64,000 nt of DNA from DYIU01 sp038326775 (lineage in GTDB: Bacteria; Actinomycetota; Geothermincolia; Fen-727; Anoxymicrobiaceae). Within the stretch, counting starts at the first letter, position 1; each line of letters opens with the position of its first letter. Below, one piece after another: positions 40,603 to 48,788 of the stretch. The translations under genes and the position numbers were made by a program. A model generated the notes under the pieces. That model had not been told where the DNA came from and made no database searches. It was given only the letters and a program-made list of their open reading frames with translations. Location: positions 1-64,000 of the forward strand of contig JBBQKJ010000002.1 of NCBI GenBank assembly GCA_038326775.1. Reading direction: 5' to 3'.

Positions 40603-42954
40603 TTGGCTGACAAGTCAGCGGCCGGTAAGAAGCCGGCCGCCAGGTCGTCGTCCCCTGGAAAAACAGGCAGGAAAGAACCGGCTAGGAAGTCAGCAGCTAA
40701 GAAGCCCGCGGCGAAAAGGGCAAAAGAAAAGGCGGCCGTTGCGAAGCAGTCGTTGGACGCGGCTCAAGCGACGGCCGAGACGGGGCCGAAGCGCCCGCCC
40801 GCCATCGATGCTTCGGGCGAGCCCCGTATTGGCGTTTTCGTCTGCCACTGCGGCACCAACATAGCCGGCTTTCTCGACGTCGAGGACGTGACCGAGTACG
40901 CAAGCACGCTGCCTGGCGTAGTGTTCGCGACCCGTAACCTTTACACGTGCGCCGAAGATGGCATAAGCGCAATCAAGGAAGCCATCAAGGAGCACGGTCT
41001 CAACCGCGTGGTCGTGGCATCCTGCACACCCCGCACCCACGAGCCGCTCTTCCGTGACGCATGCGAGGAAGCGGGTCTCAACAAGTATCTTTTCGAGTTC
41101 GCGAATATTCGCGACCAGTGCTCCTGGGTGCACATGCATGAATGGGACGAAGCGACAGCCAAGGCCAGGGACCTGGTGCGCATGAGCGTGATGAGGGCGG
41201 CGCTGTTACAGCCGCTCGACGAGATATCCATCGACATCCACCCCGCCTCCATGGTGGTAGGCGCGGGCATCGCCGGCATGACCGCGGCGCTGTCCATGGC
41301 CGACCAGGGCTTCGAGGTGTTCCTCGTCGAGAAGGAGGCCGAGATCGGCGGCATGCTCCGCAACCTTGACAGCCTGACCCCGACAGGGGCCGACCCGGGG
41401 ACGATTATCTCCAGGTATCTCGAGCGCATAAAGGCAAACCGGAACATACACGTTCATACCGGCGCCTCCCTCAAAACTATCAAAGGATACTTCGGCAACT
41501 TCGACGTTTCCGTCGCCGCCGGCGACCGTGAGGAGACGTTCAAGGTCGGCACCATCGTGGTCGCCACCGGGGCCGAGGAGATGAAGCCCGAGGGCCTTTA
41601 CGGCTACGGGGAGCTCTCGAACGTGATGACCCAGGGGCAGCTGGAGGTCCTGCTCAAGGAGGGGCGCCTCCCCGAGATAAAGGACGCGGTCATCATCAAC
41701 TGCGTCGGCAGCCGTGGGCAGCGCGTCTCGTACTGCAACCGGATCTGCTGCATGGTCGGCATCAAGAATGCCGTGGCCCTCAAGGAGAAGTTCCCCGAGG
41801 CGAACGTCAGCATCCTCCACAACGACATCGAGGTCTACGGGGTGATCCAGGAGGAGTGGTACACGAAGGCGCGTGCGATGGGAGTGCGCTTCCGAAAGTA
41901 CAGCCCGGAGCGAAGGCCCGAGGTTTTCGCCGATGGCGCCAGGCTCGCGGTCAAGACCTACATGGAGCTCATGCAGCGCGAGCTCGAGCTGCCCGCGGAC
42001 ATCGTTGTCCTCTCCTCTCCCCTGGTGCAGACGCAGGGCGGGCTCGACCTGGCGAAGATGCTCAGGGTGCCCGTGGGACAGGACAAGTTCTTCTTCGAGG
42101 CCCACGTGAAGCTGCGTCCGGTCGACTTCGCCACCGACGGCATCTACGTCTGCGGCACCGCGCAGGGGCCGAAGGATATCGCCGAGAGCGTGGCCCAGGC
42201 TCACGCCGCGTCGTCGCACGCGGTCAACCCCATGAGGAAGGAGACCGTCAACGCCGAGGCGATCACCTCGAGCGTCGACCAGGACGCCTGCATCGGCTGC
42301 GGCTTCTGCGCGTGGGTCTGCCCGTTCGGCGCCGTTGAGATGGTGGCTGACGAGCAAAACCGGTGGGTGTCCAGCATCAACGCGGCCCTCTGCAAGGGCT
42401 GCGGGGCCTGCGCGGCGGGTTGCCCCACCCTGGCCATCAACACACAGCATTTCACCGAGGACCAGACGCTCGCGCAAATAAAGGCGGCGTTCCCCGAACC
42501 TTCCAGGCCGGGCACCGACTATTACCCCCAGGTACTGGCGTTCACCTGCAACTGGTGCTCCTACGCAGGGGCCGACCTTGCCGGAGTCAGCCGCTTTCAG
42601 TACCCGGCGAACGTGCGCATCATCCGCCTGATGTGCTCCGCGCGCATCGATCCACTTTACGTGTTGGAGGCTTTCCGGCACAACGCGGACGCGGTGTTGA
42701 TGTCCGGCTGCCATATCGGCGACTGCCACTACATCAGCGCCAACCTGATGACCGAGGCGCGGTTCTTCGCGCTGAAGGACTACCTGGCTGCGCTGGGTGT
42801 CGACCCCGATCGTCTTCAGCTGGCCTGGATATCGGCGGCCGAGGGCGAGAAGTGGGCCGAGGCGGTCAAGAACGTTGTCGATATCGCAACGAAGCTCGGA
42901 CCGATGGACAAGAGCGCGCTGCGGTATAAAGCGTCTGAAAGAATGCCTGCTTAG
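40603..42954 (+). CDS. hdrA: HdrA-MvhD fusion with Lys/Ala-rich N-terminal tail
   Basis: A 783-residue protein. Residues 1-60 are Lys/Ala/Pro-rich (AARKSAAKKPAAKRAKEKAA). About 70-200 is the HdrA N-terminal cluster domain (VCHCGTNIAGFLDVEDV), then the flavin domain (VVGAGIAGMTAALS) and a 2[4Fe-4S] ferredoxin (CIGCGFCAWVCP, CKGCGACAAGCP). About 645-770 is MvhD (FTCNWCSYAGADLAG, SGCHIGDCHY). Together with the 39148 protein it reconstitutes the domain set of the 34456 fusion plus MvhD. TTG start with AAAGG upstream. No MvhAG hydrogenase or formate dehydrogenase is in the window, so the MvhD partner is elsewhere. Confidence 0.88.
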   Translation: MADKSAAGKKPAARSSSPGKTGRKEPARKSAAKKPAAKRAKEKAAVAKQSLDAAQATAETGPKRPPAIDASGEPRIGVFVCHCGTNIAGFLDVEDVTEYASTLPGVVFATRNLYTCAEDGISAIKEAIKEHGLNRVVVASCTPRTHEPLFRDACEEAGLNKYLFEFANIRDQCSWVHMHEWDEATAKARDLVRMSVMRAALLQPLDEISIDIHPASMVVGAGIAGMTAALSMADQGFEVFLVEKEAEIGGMLRNLDSLTPTGADPGTIISRYLERIKANRNIHVHTGASLKTIKGYFGNFDVSVAAGDREETFKVGTIVVATGAEEMKPEGLYGYGELSNVMTQGQLEVLLKEGRLPEIKDAVIINCVGSRGQRVSYCNRICCMVGIKNAVALKEKFPEANVSILHNDIEVYGVIQEEWYTKARAMGVRFRKYSPERRPEVFADGARLAVKTYMELMQRELELPADIVVLSSPLVQTQGGLDLAKMLRVPVGQDKFFFEAHVKLRPVDFATDGIYVCGTAQGPKDIAESVAQAHAASSHAVNPMRKETVNAEAITSSVDQDACIGCGFCAWVCPFGAVEMVADEQNRWVSSINAALCKGCGACAAGCPTLAINTQHFTEDQTLAQIKAAFPEPSRPGTDYYPQVLAFTCNWCSYAGADLAGVSRFQYPANVRIIRLMCSARIDPLYVLEAFRHNADAVLMSGCHIGDCHYISANLMTEARFFALKDYLAALGVDPDRLQLAWISAAEGEKWAEAVKNVVDIATKLGPMDKSALRYKASERMPA

Positions 42955-43024
42955 TCAGCGCCGGGCCTCGCGGTATCTCTTTGCTTGCTGGTCCTCGCTT
43001 CAAGACAAAGACCGATTCAAGGTG

Positions 43025-43444
43025 ATGCAAGCTGCGGAGGCTGCGCAAATAGAAACCCCTCGGCCCTCAGAGCAGGAGAACCACCCCACGGGATCAGAAC
43101 CCCGCTCTGCAGAAAAGTACTTCCGGAGATGTTTCGCGGCAGGGGTGTGTTCGGTGGTGGTTCCAATGGTGGGGGCAGGGATCTTTTTGCTCTTCGCCTT
43201 CATCCTGCCATCGAGTCTCAGCTACAATCCGCTGGCGGAGCTGCTGCGCGTCTTCATGGGAATCGCACTACTGCTGCCTGTGCCGCTGGGTGTTGTGTCA
43301 CTTGCCTTTTTCATCCTCGGCGCGGTCGCCTCGAGTGGCAGCCGGGAGAAGCGAAATTTGTCGATGGCCGGCGCGGGCTTGGCACTGTCGGCGGTATCGG
43401 CCACGGTCTTCGTACTGGCGATGTCACTCGCCCCCGCGCTTTAG
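43025..43444 (+). CDS. Small membrane protein, four hydrophobic helices
   Basis: About 139 residues: a polar N-terminus of some 35 residues, then hydrophobic segments around VCSVVVPMVGAGIFLLFAFIL, LLRVFMGIALLLPVPLGVVSLAFFILGAV and AGAGLALSAVSATVFVLAMSL. It resembles DUF4190-type membrane proteins in length and layout, but I cannot confirm a family. The start is uncertain (ATG at 43025 has only AAGG nearby). It separates the Hdr cluster from the amino-acid genes. Confidence 0.65.
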   Translation: MQAAEAAQIETPRPSEQENHPTGSEPRSAEKYFRRCFAAGVCSVVVPMVGAGIFLLFAFILPSSLSYNPLAELLRVFMGIALLLPVPLGVVSLAFFILGAVASSGSREKRNLSMAGAGLALSAVSATVFVLAMSLAPAL

Positions 43445-43499
43445 AACGGCAGTATCCAGTAGTGCGGGCGGTTCGTTTTCCTTCTCAAACGCATTCCGC

Positions 43500-43505
43500 T
43501 ATACT
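43500..43505 (+). promoter_or_regulatory. -10 element upstream of aspartate kinase
   Basis: TATACT lies about 60 bases before the aspartate kinase start. No convincing -35 is seen, and the 120-base gap is too short for a lysine riboswitch. Confidence 0.4.
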
Positions 43506-43564
43506 ATTGATTCCAACAGCCCGGCAAGCCCGGGTTTGTTCTGCAAGTGGTGGTGGATTCAGTC

Positions 43565-44773
43565 ATGTCACTGGTCGTACAGAAGTTCGGCGGTTCCTCC
43601 GTCGCCGACGTTGAGAAAATAAAGAACGTGGCACGCCGGGTGGCCGAGAGCAAGAAGCGAATCGACCACGTGGTGGTGGTGGTGAGCGCGCTGGGCGATA
43701 CAACCGACGAGCTGGTCGGCCTGGCGGCGCGGATATCAAAGACCCCTCCCGAGCGGGAGATGGATATGCTTCTCTCAACCGGGGAGCAGGTGTCCATGGC
43801 GCTGCTGGCGATGGCGCTCAACGAGCTGGGGCAGGACGCCATAAGCATGACCGGACAGCAGGTGGAGATGCTGACCGATACAGGACACACCAGGGCGAAG
43901 ATAAGGCATGTCGGCGCCGAGCGCGTCACCCTTGAGCTGCGCAAAGGCCGGGTGGTGGTGGTGGCAGGCTTCCAGGGCGTCACCAGCGAAGGGGAGATCA
44001 CCACCCTCGGGCGCGGTGGCTCCGACACCACCGCGGTAGCCCTTGCCGCGGCTCTGCACGCCGACTGCTGCGAGATATACACCGACGTGGACGGCGTCTT
44101 CACCGCCGACCCCCGGGTAGTGCCCGGGGCGCACAAGCTGGACCAGGTCTCCTACACCGAGATGCTTGAGATGGCCGCGACCGGCGCCAGGGTGCTGCAG
44201 TCCCGTTCCGTGGAGTACGCGCGTAATTACAATGTGCCCCTTCACGTGAGGTCGAGCTTCCAGACAGGCGAGGGGACCTGGGTCAAGAGCGAGGATGATA
44301 TCATGGAAAAAGCCATTGTAAGCGCCGTAACCCACGACTTCGGCGAGGCCAAGGTCACCGTCGTCGGCGTGCCGGACAGGCCCGGGGTGGCGGCCGGCCT
44401 CTTCAGCGCCCTCGCCGAAGCCAACATAAACGTGGATATGATAATCCAGAACGTCAGCGAGCATGCGCGCAGCGACATCTCTTTCACGGTCAGCCATGAC
44501 GACCTGGAGAAGGTCAGAAAGGTGACCGAGGAAATCGTGGAGTCGCTCGGGGCCGAGGGCAGCCACTTCGACGACAGCATCGCCAAGATAAGCCTCATCG
44601 GCGCCGGGATGCGTACGCACCCTGGAATAGCCGCGGGGATGTTCAAGACGCTCGCCGACGGCGGCATCAACATCGATATGATCAGCACCTCGCCGATCAA
44701 GATCTCCTGTGTCGTCAGGCGGGACCAGGGCGAGATGGCGGTCAACGCGCTTCACGAGCACTTCGGACTCTAG
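43565..44773 (+). CDS. lysC: Aspartate kinase
   Basis: First step of the aspartate pathway to Lys, Thr and Met. The 402-residue protein has KFGGSSVADVEKI at the N-terminus, TTLGRGGSDTTAVALA and two C-terminal ACT domains (about 265-400) for feedback control. I prefer the ATG at 43565 (MSLVVQKFGGSS) over the upstream GTG on the basis of the family N-terminus. The aspartate-semialdehyde dehydrogenase gene follows by about 100 bases on the same strand. Confidence 0.94.
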   Translation: MSLVVQKFGGSSVADVEKIKNVARRVAESKKRIDHVVVVVSALGDTTDELVGLAARISKTPPEREMDMLLSTGEQVSMALLAMALNELGQDAISMTGQQVEMLTDTGHTRAKIRHVGAERVTLELRKGRVVVVAGFQGVTSEGEITTLGRGGSDTTAVALAAALHADCCEIYTDVDGVFTADPRVVPGAHKLDQVSYTEMLEMAATGARVLQSRSVEYARNYNVPLHVRSSFQTGEGTWVKSEDDIMEKAIVSAVTHDFGEAKVTVVGVPDRPGVAAGLFSALAEANINVDMIIQNVSEHARSDISFTVSHDDLEKVRKVTEEIVESLGAEGSHFDDSIAKISLIGAGMRTHPGIAAGMFKTLADGGINIDMISTSPIKISCVVRRDQGEMAVNALHEHFGL

Positions 44774-44870
44774 GCCCCGCCGGTTCCTTGGTGATGGAGG
44801 GTGAGCCCGCCGCGCGTTAATGAGGTTGGCACCCGTTTTCGTTTGTTTTGATGCACGGGAGGCAGCACGG

Positions 44871-45872
44871 ATGAAAGAGCCGCACGTAGCCATCGTCGGC
44901 GCTACCGGCATGGTTGGACAGGAGATGAGAAAAGTGCTTGAGCAGCGGGGGTTCCCCGTTGCCGGCCTCGCGCTGCTCGCTTCCGAGCGCTCGCGCGGCA
45001 AGGCCTTCGAGTTCCGCGGCGAGTCCCATCCGGTCCAGGTGCTGGACCAGGGCTCCTTTCAGGGTATCGACATCGCGCTGTTCTCGGCGGGAGCGTCCAT
45101 ATCGCGAGAGTTCGCGCCCATAGCGGCTGAAGCCGGAGCGGTGGTCGTCGACAACTCGAGCGCCTTCCGTATGGATCCGGGGGTGCCTCTAGTGGTGCCG
45201 GAGGTCAACCCCGGCGACGCCCTTAAGCACAGCGGAATAATCGCAAACCCGAACTGTTCGACCATCCAGATGGTCGTTGTCCTGGAGCCGCTGCACCGGA
45301 AATTCGTCATCGAGCGCGTTGTGGTGACGACCTTCCAGTCAGTCTCCGGCACCGGCAAAGAAGCGGTGGAGGAACTCATGCGGCAGGTTCGCGCGATCGA
45401 GGCGGGCGAGGCTGTGGGCTGCGATGTCTACCCCCACCAGATAGCGTACAACTGCCTGCCGCACATTGACGTCTTCCTCGAGAACGGCTACACGAAGGAA
45501 GAGGAGAAGATGCTCAACGAGACCCGCAAGATAATGGGCGTGCCGGACCTGGCCCTCACCGCGACTGCAGTACGGGTGCCGGTCCTGGTCGGCCACAGCG
45601 AGTCCGTCAATATCCAGTTCAAGAATCCCGTGGGGCCCGCCGCGGCGCGTGAGGTGCTGAGCGGTGCGCCGGGGGTGATTGTGATGGACGACCCACCCAA
45701 CAACGTCTACCCCCTGGCAATCGACTGCGAGGGCGAAGACCCGTCCTTCGTGGGCCGCATACGCGAGGACTTCTCGGCCGCGAACGCGCTGAACCTGTGG
45801 ATCGTGAGCGATAACCTTCGCAAGGGGGCGGCGCTTAACGCGGTGCAGATAGCGGAGCTGCTGGTAGGATGA
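44871..45872 (+). CDS. asd: Aspartate-semialdehyde dehydrogenase
   Basis: Reduces aspartyl phosphate, made by the upstream kinase, to aspartate semialdehyde. The 333-residue protein has the NADP-binding start VAIVGATGMVGQEM, the catalytic Cys129 in ANPNCSTIQM and the later RVPVLVGHSESV segment with the base His. ATG at 44871 is supported by GGGAGG about ten bases upstream; the longer frame adds non-homologous residues. Confidence 0.94.
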   Translation: MKEPHVAIVGATGMVGQEMRKVLEQRGFPVAGLALLASERSRGKAFEFRGESHPVQVLDQGSFQGIDIALFSAGASISREFAPIAAEAGAVVVDNSSAFRMDPGVPLVVPEVNPGDALKHSGIIANPNCSTIQMVVVLEPLHRKFVIERVVVTTFQSVSGTGKEAVEELMRQVRAIEAGEAVGCDVYPHQIAYNCLPHIDVFLENGYTKEEEKMLNETRKIMGVPDLALTATAVRVPVLVGHSESVNIQFKNPVGPAAAREVLSGAPGVIVMDDPPNNVYPLAIDCEGEDPSFVGRIREDFSAANALNLWIVSDNLRKGAALNAVQIAELLVG

Positions 45873-45923
45873 CCTTAGTGGCGAGCGCAGCCCCGAATTG
45901 CTCGACAGGGAGGCCCGCGGCAG

Positions 45924-47012
45924 ATGGATAGGCCCTGCGGTCCCGGCTGCGAAGGCCGCCCGGAATGTTCCAATCACCCCGGCTCACAGGCAGTGGCGCG
46001 GTGCGTCTCCTGCGGGCGCCTGCTGTGCGCGTACTGCCGGGTGGTCGTAGGCAACCGCAACTACTGCAGGTTTTCATGCCAGGCCCAGGTCCTTGAAGGC
46101 CCAGGGTCGGCGGTGCGCCCCGCATCGCACGAGCCCCCCCGGTACGGCCAGGCTTACTGGCCGGGGCGCGAGCTCGGTTACCCGCCTCCGCCCGGCGGCG
46201 TTCCCCCTCCGCCGTGGTATCCTCCGGGTGGGCAGTACGGCTACCAGTACCCACCGTACGCCCCCGCCGCTCGTTACCGCAAGCCCAGGGAGGTGGTCTT
46301 CCCCGGCGCGCCATGGGGCGTGGGCGAGGCGTTGATAATCTTCGCAATCTCTTTCATGGCCGCCTCCGCGGTGACATTCGGCCTCTACATGGTGCTGAGG
46401 GAGCTGGTCTCCACTACAACTGCCGCGTTCCTCCTGATATTCTTCTCGAGCGTTATCCTTTATGCGCTGCTGCTGGGGGGTACCTTCTACTCGGTAAAAG
46501 TGCGCCACAGGAGCACCGCAAGCGCTCTCGGCCTGAAGTTGGAGGGTCTGGGTAGGGGTCTTGCCTGGGGCCTGGGCCTGGGCCTGCCGCTGTTTGTGGG
46601 TGCCATGCTGCTCGCCTACCTCTCCGAGCAGGTCCTGCGCAACACCAACACTCCCGATATGGTCAGCAGGTCCGTGAACAAGATTTCCTCCGGGAACGTC
46701 AGTGCCGCGCTTATCTTCCTGCTCTTCGTGACCCTGGTCCTGCTCGCCCCGGTGTGCGAGGAGATATTCTTCCGAGGCTACCTGTATCCCGCTCTCCGCA
46801 ACAGGATGGACAGGCAGCCGGCCATGCTCCTGAACGGCCTGCTCTTCGCGGCCGCTCACTTCGAGGTCATCGGGTTCCTGCCGCGTTTCCTGCTCGGATA
46901 CGGCCTGTGCTACGTCTATGAGCGCCGGCACAACCTGGTGGGCCCGATGACGGGACATGCCCTTTACAATGGCCTGATACTGGTCATGTCGCTTTTTTCC
47001 CAGGCTTTCTGA
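45924..47012 (+). CDS. CPBP intramembrane metalloprotease with N-terminal zinc finger
   Basis: A 362-residue protein. Residues 15-52 form a B-box-like zinc ribbon (CSNHPGSQAVARCVSCGRLLCAYC). A Pro/Tyr/Gly-rich linker (about 70-120) follows, then a multi-helix CPBP/Abi domain with EEIFFRG, AAAHFE and GHALYNG, the Glu/Arg and His motifs of the protease. CPBP proteins process prenylated or membrane peptides; substrates here are unknown. ATG with GGGAGG about ten bases upstream. The zinc finger on a cytoplasmic extension is an uncommon combination. Confidence 0.88.
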   Translation: MDRPCGPGCEGRPECSNHPGSQAVARCVSCGRLLCAYCRVVVGNRNYCRFSCQAQVLEGPGSAVRPASHEPPRYGQAYWPGRELGYPPPPGGVPPPPWYPPGGQYGYQYPPYAPAARYRKPREVVFPGAPWGVGEALIIFAISFMAASAVTFGLYMVLRELVSTTTAAFLLIFFSSVILYALLLGGTFYSVKVRHRSTASALGLKLEGLGRGLAWGLGLGLPLFVGAMLLAYLSEQVLRNTNTPDMVSRSVNKISSGNVSAALIFLLFVTLVLLAPVCEEIFFRGYLYPALRNRMDRQPAMLLNGLLFAAAHFEVIGFLPRFLLGYGLCYVYERRHNLVGPMTGHALYNGLILVMSLFSQAF

Positions 47013-47159
47013 GCCGGCCTCCGCCTGGCGACCCGTCGCCGGCGCTCAAAACCCCGGGCAAATTCCTGGAATGCTCGTGTAGGGGCTTTTCGAAAAGGTC
47101 GTCCTGATATAGTATCCTGCTTGCTACTGTTAGATGTAACGTTGTTCTGGGAGGACGAG

Positions 47160-48512
47160 TTGAAGTCGTACAAGGCGTTTTCAGTGCCAGTGAAAGTCTT
47201 GCTGGTGGTCGCTATCTTCGCGCTGGTCTCGGGTGGATGTGGCGGCGCTTCGACTAAGGTCGAGGCCGTGCTGGTTGGACCCCGTGCCATCGAGGAGGCC
47301 GTCATGGTGGCCGGGAGCCTGCAGTCCGCCAGTCCTGTCCAGGTGATCCCGCAGGTGTCCGGTTCCGTTGCCCAGGTATTCTCGCAGGACGGCCAGCAGG
47401 TGGTGGCGGGACAACCCATGGTTCAACTCGACACCTCCAACCTCCAACAGTCCCTGCTGTCCGCGCAAGCAGGCCTGGAGTCAACACAGTCGCTGGCAAG
47501 CATGTTTAGCGGGCTCGCCTCTTCCGCCTCGGGTATCGGCTCGGCCGTGAACTCGGCGCTTACGAGTGTCGACGCGGGCGTGGCCAATCTCTACAGCCTC
47601 GAGAAACTGCTCGTCCCCAGCCTCCCCGAGGACATGAGGCTTCCCGCCCTCCAGGCCATAGAGGCCTCTTACAACCGGTACCAGGCGCAGGTGGACAACC
47701 GGCCGTCTTTCGGCGGGGGCGGTGGCGGCGGTTACAGCACGGGCGCACAGGAGGCCTCGGCGCAGAAGGCCATCGAGAACGCGCAGAAGAACCTGAATGC
47801 CGCCACCATAAACGCTCCGGTCGCGGGCACGGTGGTCAGCGTGCAAGGCGGTGGCAGTTCCCTGAACAGCTTGATGAGCACGCTCATGAGCAGTTTCAGC
47901 GGCATGATGCCCTCCGGTCTCAACCTCTCAGCCCTGACCGGCGCTGCCGGTGGGCTGGGCAACATGGGGCTACCGACCTCCGGCCCGCTGGTGCCCGGGG
48001 CATACGTCATGTCCGGCACGCCCATATTCCAGATAGTCGACCTGAAGAGCATGTCCATGGTTGCCAAGGTCGACGAGTCCGACATCGCCAGGATAAAGTC
48101 GAACCAGGCGGCCGGGGTAAGCCTCGAGGCGTTCCCCGGCAAGAAGTACCGCGGGTCCGTGGTGAAGGTCGCGGACGTGGCGACCACCAACGAAGCGGGC
48201 GCCACGGCCTTTGATGTCACGATCCGGATGGACCAGGCGGACATAAACCTGAAGATAGGCATGACCGGCACCGCCGATATCGTCACAGCGACCAATAAGG
48301 CGGCGACCGTCGTCCCCATCGAGGCCGTGGTCGAGAAAAAGGGCAAGAAGTACGTGTTCAAGGTGGTTCATGGCAAGGCCCGTTTAACTGAGGTTGTGAT
48401 CGGCCTGGCCACCGAGGACAGGGTAGAGGTGGTCAAAGGCGTCAAGACGGGCGACAGGGTCGTCGTCAAGGGAGTCGAGAGCCTGAAGGACGGCCAGGGC
48501 GTAAAAATCTAG
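47160..48512 (+). CDS. HlyD/RND-type membrane-fusion lipoprotein
   Basis: Periplasmic-adaptor-type protein of about 450 residues with lipoprotein signal (VSGGCGG). It has a biotinyl-lipoyl half (VSGSVAQVFSQDGQQVVAGQPMV), a coiled-coil region interrupted by Gly/Ser-rich stretches (SFGGGGGGGYS), the second half VAGTVVSVQGGG, and a beta-barrel and MP domain to the end (VPIEAVVEKKGKKYVFKV). In monoderms such proteins pair with MacB-type ABC exporters, but no ABC gene follows. TTG at 47160 with GGGAGG five bases upstream. Confidence 0.87.
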   Translation: MKSYKAFSVPVKVLLVVAIFALVSGGCGGASTKVEAVLVGPRAIEEAVMVAGSLQSASPVQVIPQVSGSVAQVFSQDGQQVVAGQPMVQLDTSNLQQSLLSAQAGLESTQSLASMFSGLASSASGIGSAVNSALTSVDAGVANLYSLEKLLVPSLPEDMRLPALQAIEASYNRYQAQVDNRPSFGGGGGGGYSTGAQEASAQKAIENAQKNLNAATINAPVAGTVVSVQGGGSSLNSLMSTLMSSFSGMMPSGLNLSALTGAAGGLGNMGLPTSGPLVPGAYVMSGTPIFQIVDLKSMSMVAKVDESDIARIKSNQAAGVSLEAFPGKKYRGSVVKVADVATTNEAGATAFDVTIRMDQADINLKIGMTGTADIVTATNKAATVVPIEAVVEKKGKKYVFKVVHGKARLTEVVIGLATEDRVEVVKGVKTGDRVVVKGVESLKDGQGVKI

Positions 48513-48523
48513 CGACGTAGTGC

Positions 48524-48733
48524 CTAATAATCGTGGTCAGATCTGATTTCATTAGTCTGAGCCACGGTGCGGGCATCTGACATGGCCCGCACGATCTGGC
48601 TGATCCTTGATTGATGCAATCCCAGGAATTCCCCGATTTCGCGCTGTCGGTAGCCGTGGACAGAATGGGCGAGCCATATCTGGTGGTCCCTGGGCAGATC
48701 CGATTTCGCAAGAGGCTCGCTGAAGCTTGAGAC
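48524..48733 (-). pseudogene. C-terminal fragment of a REP-associated tyrosine transposase
   Basis: The minus strand reads ...SEPLAKSDLPRDHQIWLAHS followed by GYRQREIGEFLGLHQSRIS and QIVRAMSDARTVAQ, then stop. This is the helix-turn-helix end typical of RAYT/IS200-like transposases; the catalytic HUH/Tyr domain is missing. Only about 68 codons survive, so it is a remnant. Confidence 0.75.
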
Positions 48734-48788
48734 GGGAGATCAAAACCCGAACCGGACTAATGAAATCAGATCTGACCCCAATTATTAG
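48524..48788. mobile_element. Decayed REP/RAYT-derived element with 34-bp inverted ends
   Basis: Inverted repeats at 48524-48557 and 48755-48788 (23 bases perfect, about 34 with two mismatches; core GGTCAGATCTGATTTCATTAG) flank about 197 bases carrying the C-terminal fragment of a REP-associated transposase. The right repeat contains the stop codon of recR. The internal deletion leaves it unable to move by itself. Confidence 0.8.

Noticed and set aside
41206..42729. Minus-strand open frame of 507 codons opposite the HdrA-MvhD gene
   Set aside because: Antisense shadow; composition is His/Arg/Gly/Asp-rich nonsense typical of high-GC complementary frames.
43445..43564. Lysine riboswitch upstream of aspartate kinase
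   Set aside because: The gap is only 120 bases and contains a -10 element close to the start; there is no room or sequence for the aptamer.
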